The notes beneath the pieces are model-generated. The model searched no databases and was not told the origin of the DNA. It saw only the letters and a program-made list of their open reading frames with translations. 64,000 nt of DNA from Actinacidiphila paucisporea (GTDB lineage: Bacteria > Actinomycetota > Actinomycetes > Streptomycetales > Streptomycetaceae): positions 1 to 64,000 of the forward strand of contig NZ_FRBI01000014.1 of assembly GCF_900142575.1 (NCBI RefSeq). The letters run 5' to 3'. Shown here piece after piece: positions 61,645 through 64,000 of the stretch (its first letter is position 1; each line of letters starts with the position of its first letter). Made by a program: the position numbers and the translations under genes.

Positions 61645-63767
61645 GCACCACCACCGAACTTCTCAAGGGTGCGGCCGAGCTGTTCCCCGGCGAGGTCGTC
61701 ACCGCCGCGCAGGTACGGCACATCGACCTGCCCGGCGCGGGCCGCTTCGCGCTGATCACCCTGGACAACGGGCTGGACCACACCAAGCCGACCACCTTCG
61801 GCCCGCAGTCGCTCGCCAACCTCGACGCGGCGATCGACCAGGTCGAGAAGGAGGCGGCGGACGGCTCGATCACCGGCGTCGGCATCACCGGCAAGCCGTT
61901 CATCTTCGCGGTGGGCGCCGACCTCAAGGGCGTGGAGCTGCTGAAGCGCCACGAGGACGCGCTGGCCATCGGCAAGGGCGGGCACGACGTCTTCCGGCGC
62001 CTGTCCGCGCTCGCCGTGCCCACCTTCGCCTACTACAACGGCGCGGCCATGGGCGGCGGCGTCGAGATCGGCCTGCACTGCACCTACCGCACGGTCTCCG
62101 CCTCGGTGCCCGCCTTCTCGCTGCCCGAGGTCTTCCTCGGCCTGGTGCCCGGCTGGGGCGGCTGCGCGCTGCTGCCGAACCTGATCGGCGCGGACCGCGC
62201 GGTCACCGTGATCATCGAGAACTCGCTGAACCAGAACCGCCAGCTCAAGGGCGCCCAGGTCTTCGAACTGGGCATCGCAGACGCGCTGTTCGAGGCGGCG
62301 GACTTCCTGGAGCAGTCGCTGGCGTGGACCGCGGCCGTCCTCAAGGGCGAGATCGAGGTCGTACGCCCCGAGGTCGACCGCGGTGACGCCTGGGACCAGG
62401 CCGTGGAGCGCGGGCGCTTCATCGCCGACGGCAAGGTGCACGGCGCGGCCCCGGCGGCCTACCGGGCGCTGGACATCATCGCGGCGGCCAAGGACGGCGA
62501 CCTCGGGAGGGGCTTCGACGCCGAGGACGCGGCGCTGGCCGACCTGATCATGGGCGGCGAGCTGCGCAGCGGCATCTACGCCTTCAACCTGGTGCAGCGG
62601 CGCGGCAAGCGCCCGGTCGGCGCCCCCGACAAGGCACTGGCCAGGCCCGTGTCCAAGGTCGGCGTGGTCGGCGCGGGCCTGATGGCCTCGCAGCTGGCAC
62701 TGCTGTTCGTGCGCCGCCTCGAAGTGCCCGTGGTGCTGACCGACATCGACCAGGCGCGGATCGACAAGGGCGTGGCCTACGTCCACGGCGAGATCGACAA
62801 GCTGCTGGCCAAGGGCAGGCTCGGCCAGGACGCGGCGAACCGCTACAAGGCGCTGGTGACCGGACACCTCGACAAGGCCACGGCCTTCGGTGACGCGGAC
62901 TTCGTCATCGAGGCGGTCTTCGAGGAGATGGGCGTCAAGCAGCAGGTCTTCGCGGAGCTGGAGGCGGTGGTGCGCCCGGACACGATCCTGGCCACGAACA
63001 CCTCCTCGCTGTCGGTGACCGAGATGGCCGCGAAGCTCGACCACCCCGAGCGGGTGGTGGGCTTCCACTTCTTCAACCCGGTCGCGATCCTGCCGCTGCT
63101 GGAGATCGTCCGCGGTGAGGGCACCGACGACCCGTCGCTGGCGACGGCCTTCGCGGTGGCCAAGAAGCTGCGCAAGACCGCGGTGCTGGTCAAGGACGCG
63201 CCGGCCTTCGTCGTCAACCGGATCCTGACCCGCTTCATGGGCGAGATCCAGAACGTCATCGACGAGGGCACCCCGGTGGCGGTCGCCGAGAAGGCGATCG
63301 AGCCGCTGGGCCTGCCGATGTCCCCGCTGGTGCTGCTGGAACTGGTCGGCCCCGCCATCGGCCTGCACGTCTCGCAGACCCTGCACGGCGCCTTCCCCGA
63401 TCGCTTCACCGTCTCGGAGAACCTGGCGGCGGTCGTCAAGGCCGGCAAGCGCGGCTTCTACGTCTACGACTCGGGCCGCCCCGAGCTGGACCCGGAGGTC
63501 GCCGCGCTGCTCAAGCAGGGCGACAGCGTGCTGACCGAGGAGCAGGTGCGGGAGCGGGTGCTCGACGCGGTGGCGCAGGAGATCGGGCTGATGCTCGACG
63601 AGGGCGTGGTCGCCGAGGCGCAGGACATCGACCTGTGCCTGATCACCGGTGCCGGCTGGCCCTTCCACCTGGGCGGTGTGACTCCTTACCTGGACCGTGA
63701 GGGCGTCTCGCAGCGGGTGAACGGCAAGCCGTTCCTGGCCCCGGGCGTCGCGAGCGTCCCGGCCTGA
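61641..63767 (+). CDS. fadB: Fatty acid oxidation multifunctional protein (enoyl-CoA hydratase/3-hydroxyacyl-CoA dehydrogenase)
   Basis: A 708-residue protein. The hydratase half has FIFAVGADLKGVELL and YYNGAAMGGGVEIGLHC (oxyanion hole), the dehydrogenase half starts at KVGVVGAGLMASQLALLFVR (NAD site), with VVGFHFFNPVAILPLLEIVR and LVKDAPAFVVNRILTRFMGE. It hydrates and oxidises acyl-CoA intermediates and hands them to FadA. GTG at 61641 is set by the GTGA overlap with fadA; the upstream ATG at 61575 is inside fadA. Confidence 0.95.
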   Translation: MSTTTELLKGAAELFPGEVVTAAQVRHIDLPGAGRFALITLDNGLDHTKPTTFGPQSLANLDAAIDQVEKEAADGSITGVGITGKPFIFAVGADLKGVELLKRHEDALAIGKGGHDVFRRLSALAVPTFAYYNGAAMGGGVEIGLHCTYRTVSASVPAFSLPEVFLGLVPGWGGCALLPNLIGADRAVTVIIENSLNQNRQLKGAQVFELGIADALFEAADFLEQSLAWTAAVLKGEIEVVRPEVDRGDAWDQAVERGRFIADGKVHGAAPAAYRALDIIAAAKDGDLGRGFDAEDAALADLIMGGELRSGIYAFNLVQRRGKRPVGAPDKALARPVSKVGVVGAGLMASQLALLFVRRLEVPVVLTDIDQARIDKGVAYVHGEIDKLLAKGRLGQDAANRYKALVTGHLDKATAFGDADFVIEAVFEEMGVKQQVFAELEAVVRPDTILATNTSSLSVTEMAAKLDHPERVVGFHFFNPVAILPLLEIVRGEGTDDPSLATAFAVAKKLRKTAVLVKDAPAFVVNRILTRFMGEIQNVIDEGTPVAVAEKAIEPLGLPMSPLVLLELVGPAIGLHVSQTLHGAFPDRFTVSENLAAVVKAGKRGFYVYDSGRPELDPEVAALLKQGDSVLTEEQVRERVLDAVAQEIGLMLDEGVVAEAQDIDLCLITGAGWPFHLGGVTPYLDREGVSQRVNGKPFLAPGVASVPA

Positions 63768-63783
63768 CGCGGACCGATACGAG

Positions 63784-63812
63784 GGGGGCGGGGCCGTTGC
63801 GGCCCCGCCCCC
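63784..63812 (+). terminator. GC-rich hairpin after fadB
   Basis: GGGGGCGGGGCCG and CGGCCCCGCCCCC form a perfect 13-bp stem with a 3-nt loop, 16 nt after the stop. Confidence 0.85.
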
Positions 63813-63848
63813 TCCCGTTTCCCGCCCCCGCCCTTTCCGAGCCCCGGC

Positions 63849-64000
63849 TCAGCCGCGCGGCCGGCCCCCCGCGGGCTCGGGGGCGGCGAGCAGGGCCACC
63901 GTCAGGTCGCGGACCAGAGACTTGCGTTCGTAGTCGTCCAGCTCCACCAGGCCGCGCTCGGCGATCCCGCGCAGGGTGTCGGCGACCGCGGTCAGGACGT
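63849..64000 (-). CDS. C-terminal fragment of an unknown protein (3' end only)
   Basis: About 50 codons run into the right edge of the window: DTLRGIAERGLVELDDYERK, then SLVRDLTVALLAAPEP and a basic tail. The helical pattern resembles the C-terminus of a TetR-type or other regulator, but this is a guess. It converges on fadB, separated by the hairpin. Confidence 0.6.
   Translation of the reverse strand, partial: VLTAVADTLRGIAERGLVELDDYERKSLVRDLTVALLAAPEPAGGRPRG

Overview
The window is high-GC actinobacterial DNA. Gene content and order point to Streptomyces or a close relative such as Streptacidiphilus or Actinacidiphila: GTG starts, frequent 4-nt GTGA/ATGA overlaps, the sporulation regulator whiI, an SAV2148-type HEPN protein, DUF3000, and lipoprotein and ricin-lectin exoenzymes. 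It looks like ordinary chromosome. I saw no phage, insertion sequence, CRISPR array, rRNA or tRNA. Starts were set from ribosome binding sites, overlaps and family N-termini, so many differ from the longest open frame.

Layout. 1-10 kb is an extracellular carbohydrate region: a 5'-truncated family 3 glycosidase with discoidin domains, the modABC molybdate transporter, and two divergent secreted enzymes (ThuA-like and alginate-lyase-like). Those two end in almost identical ricin-B lectin domains that form a 497-bp inverted repeat. 10-16 kb holds small regulators and enzymes (VOC, AraC, YihY, AidB-like acyl-CoA dehydrogenase, GAF regulator, GNAT). 16-26 kb is a full assimilatory sulfate reduction operon: a cysteine-containing leader peptide, cysI, a small zinc ribbon, cysH, cysC, cysD, cysN, an SsuABC-type transporter and a sirohydrochlorin chelatase. 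26-34 kb has an MMPL transporter, a SigG-like ECF sigma factor with a convergent STAS gene, a phosphotransferase, a DHA2 efflux pump with a TTA codon, a DnaQ-like exonuclease and the HEPN protein.

35-46 kb carries glycogen and trehalose metabolism (glgX, treY, treZ). It is interrupted by an oxidoreductase/regulator group and by a decayed 3' fragment of a dihydrolipoamide dehydrogenase gene lying between treY and treZ. 46-52 kb holds PPK2, a ZapE-like ATPase, a pyrimidine reductase, murC, msrB and PTH2. 52-57 kb holds the late heme genes hemQ, hemY and hemE around a DUF4349 lipoprotein. 57-64 kb holds DUF3000, whiI behind a convincing sigma-WhiG promoter, RNase D and the fadAB beta-oxidation pair.

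How the genes fit together. The cys operon takes imported sulfur compounds through ATP sulfurylase (CysDN), APS kinase and APS reductase to sulfite, and then to sulfide with siroheme-dependent CysI; the chelatase contributes to siroheme. GlgX debranches glycogen, and TreY/TreZ turn the maltodextrins into trehalose. HemE, HemY and HemQ are steps of the coproporphyrin-dependent heme pathway. Noncoding highlights are several leaderless promoters of TANNNT-N6/7-start form, a back-to-back leaderless promoter pair, a palindrome overlapping divergent promoters at 8.1 kb, a 46-bp minisatellite at 32.6 kb, and dispersed hairpin repeats downstream of genes.
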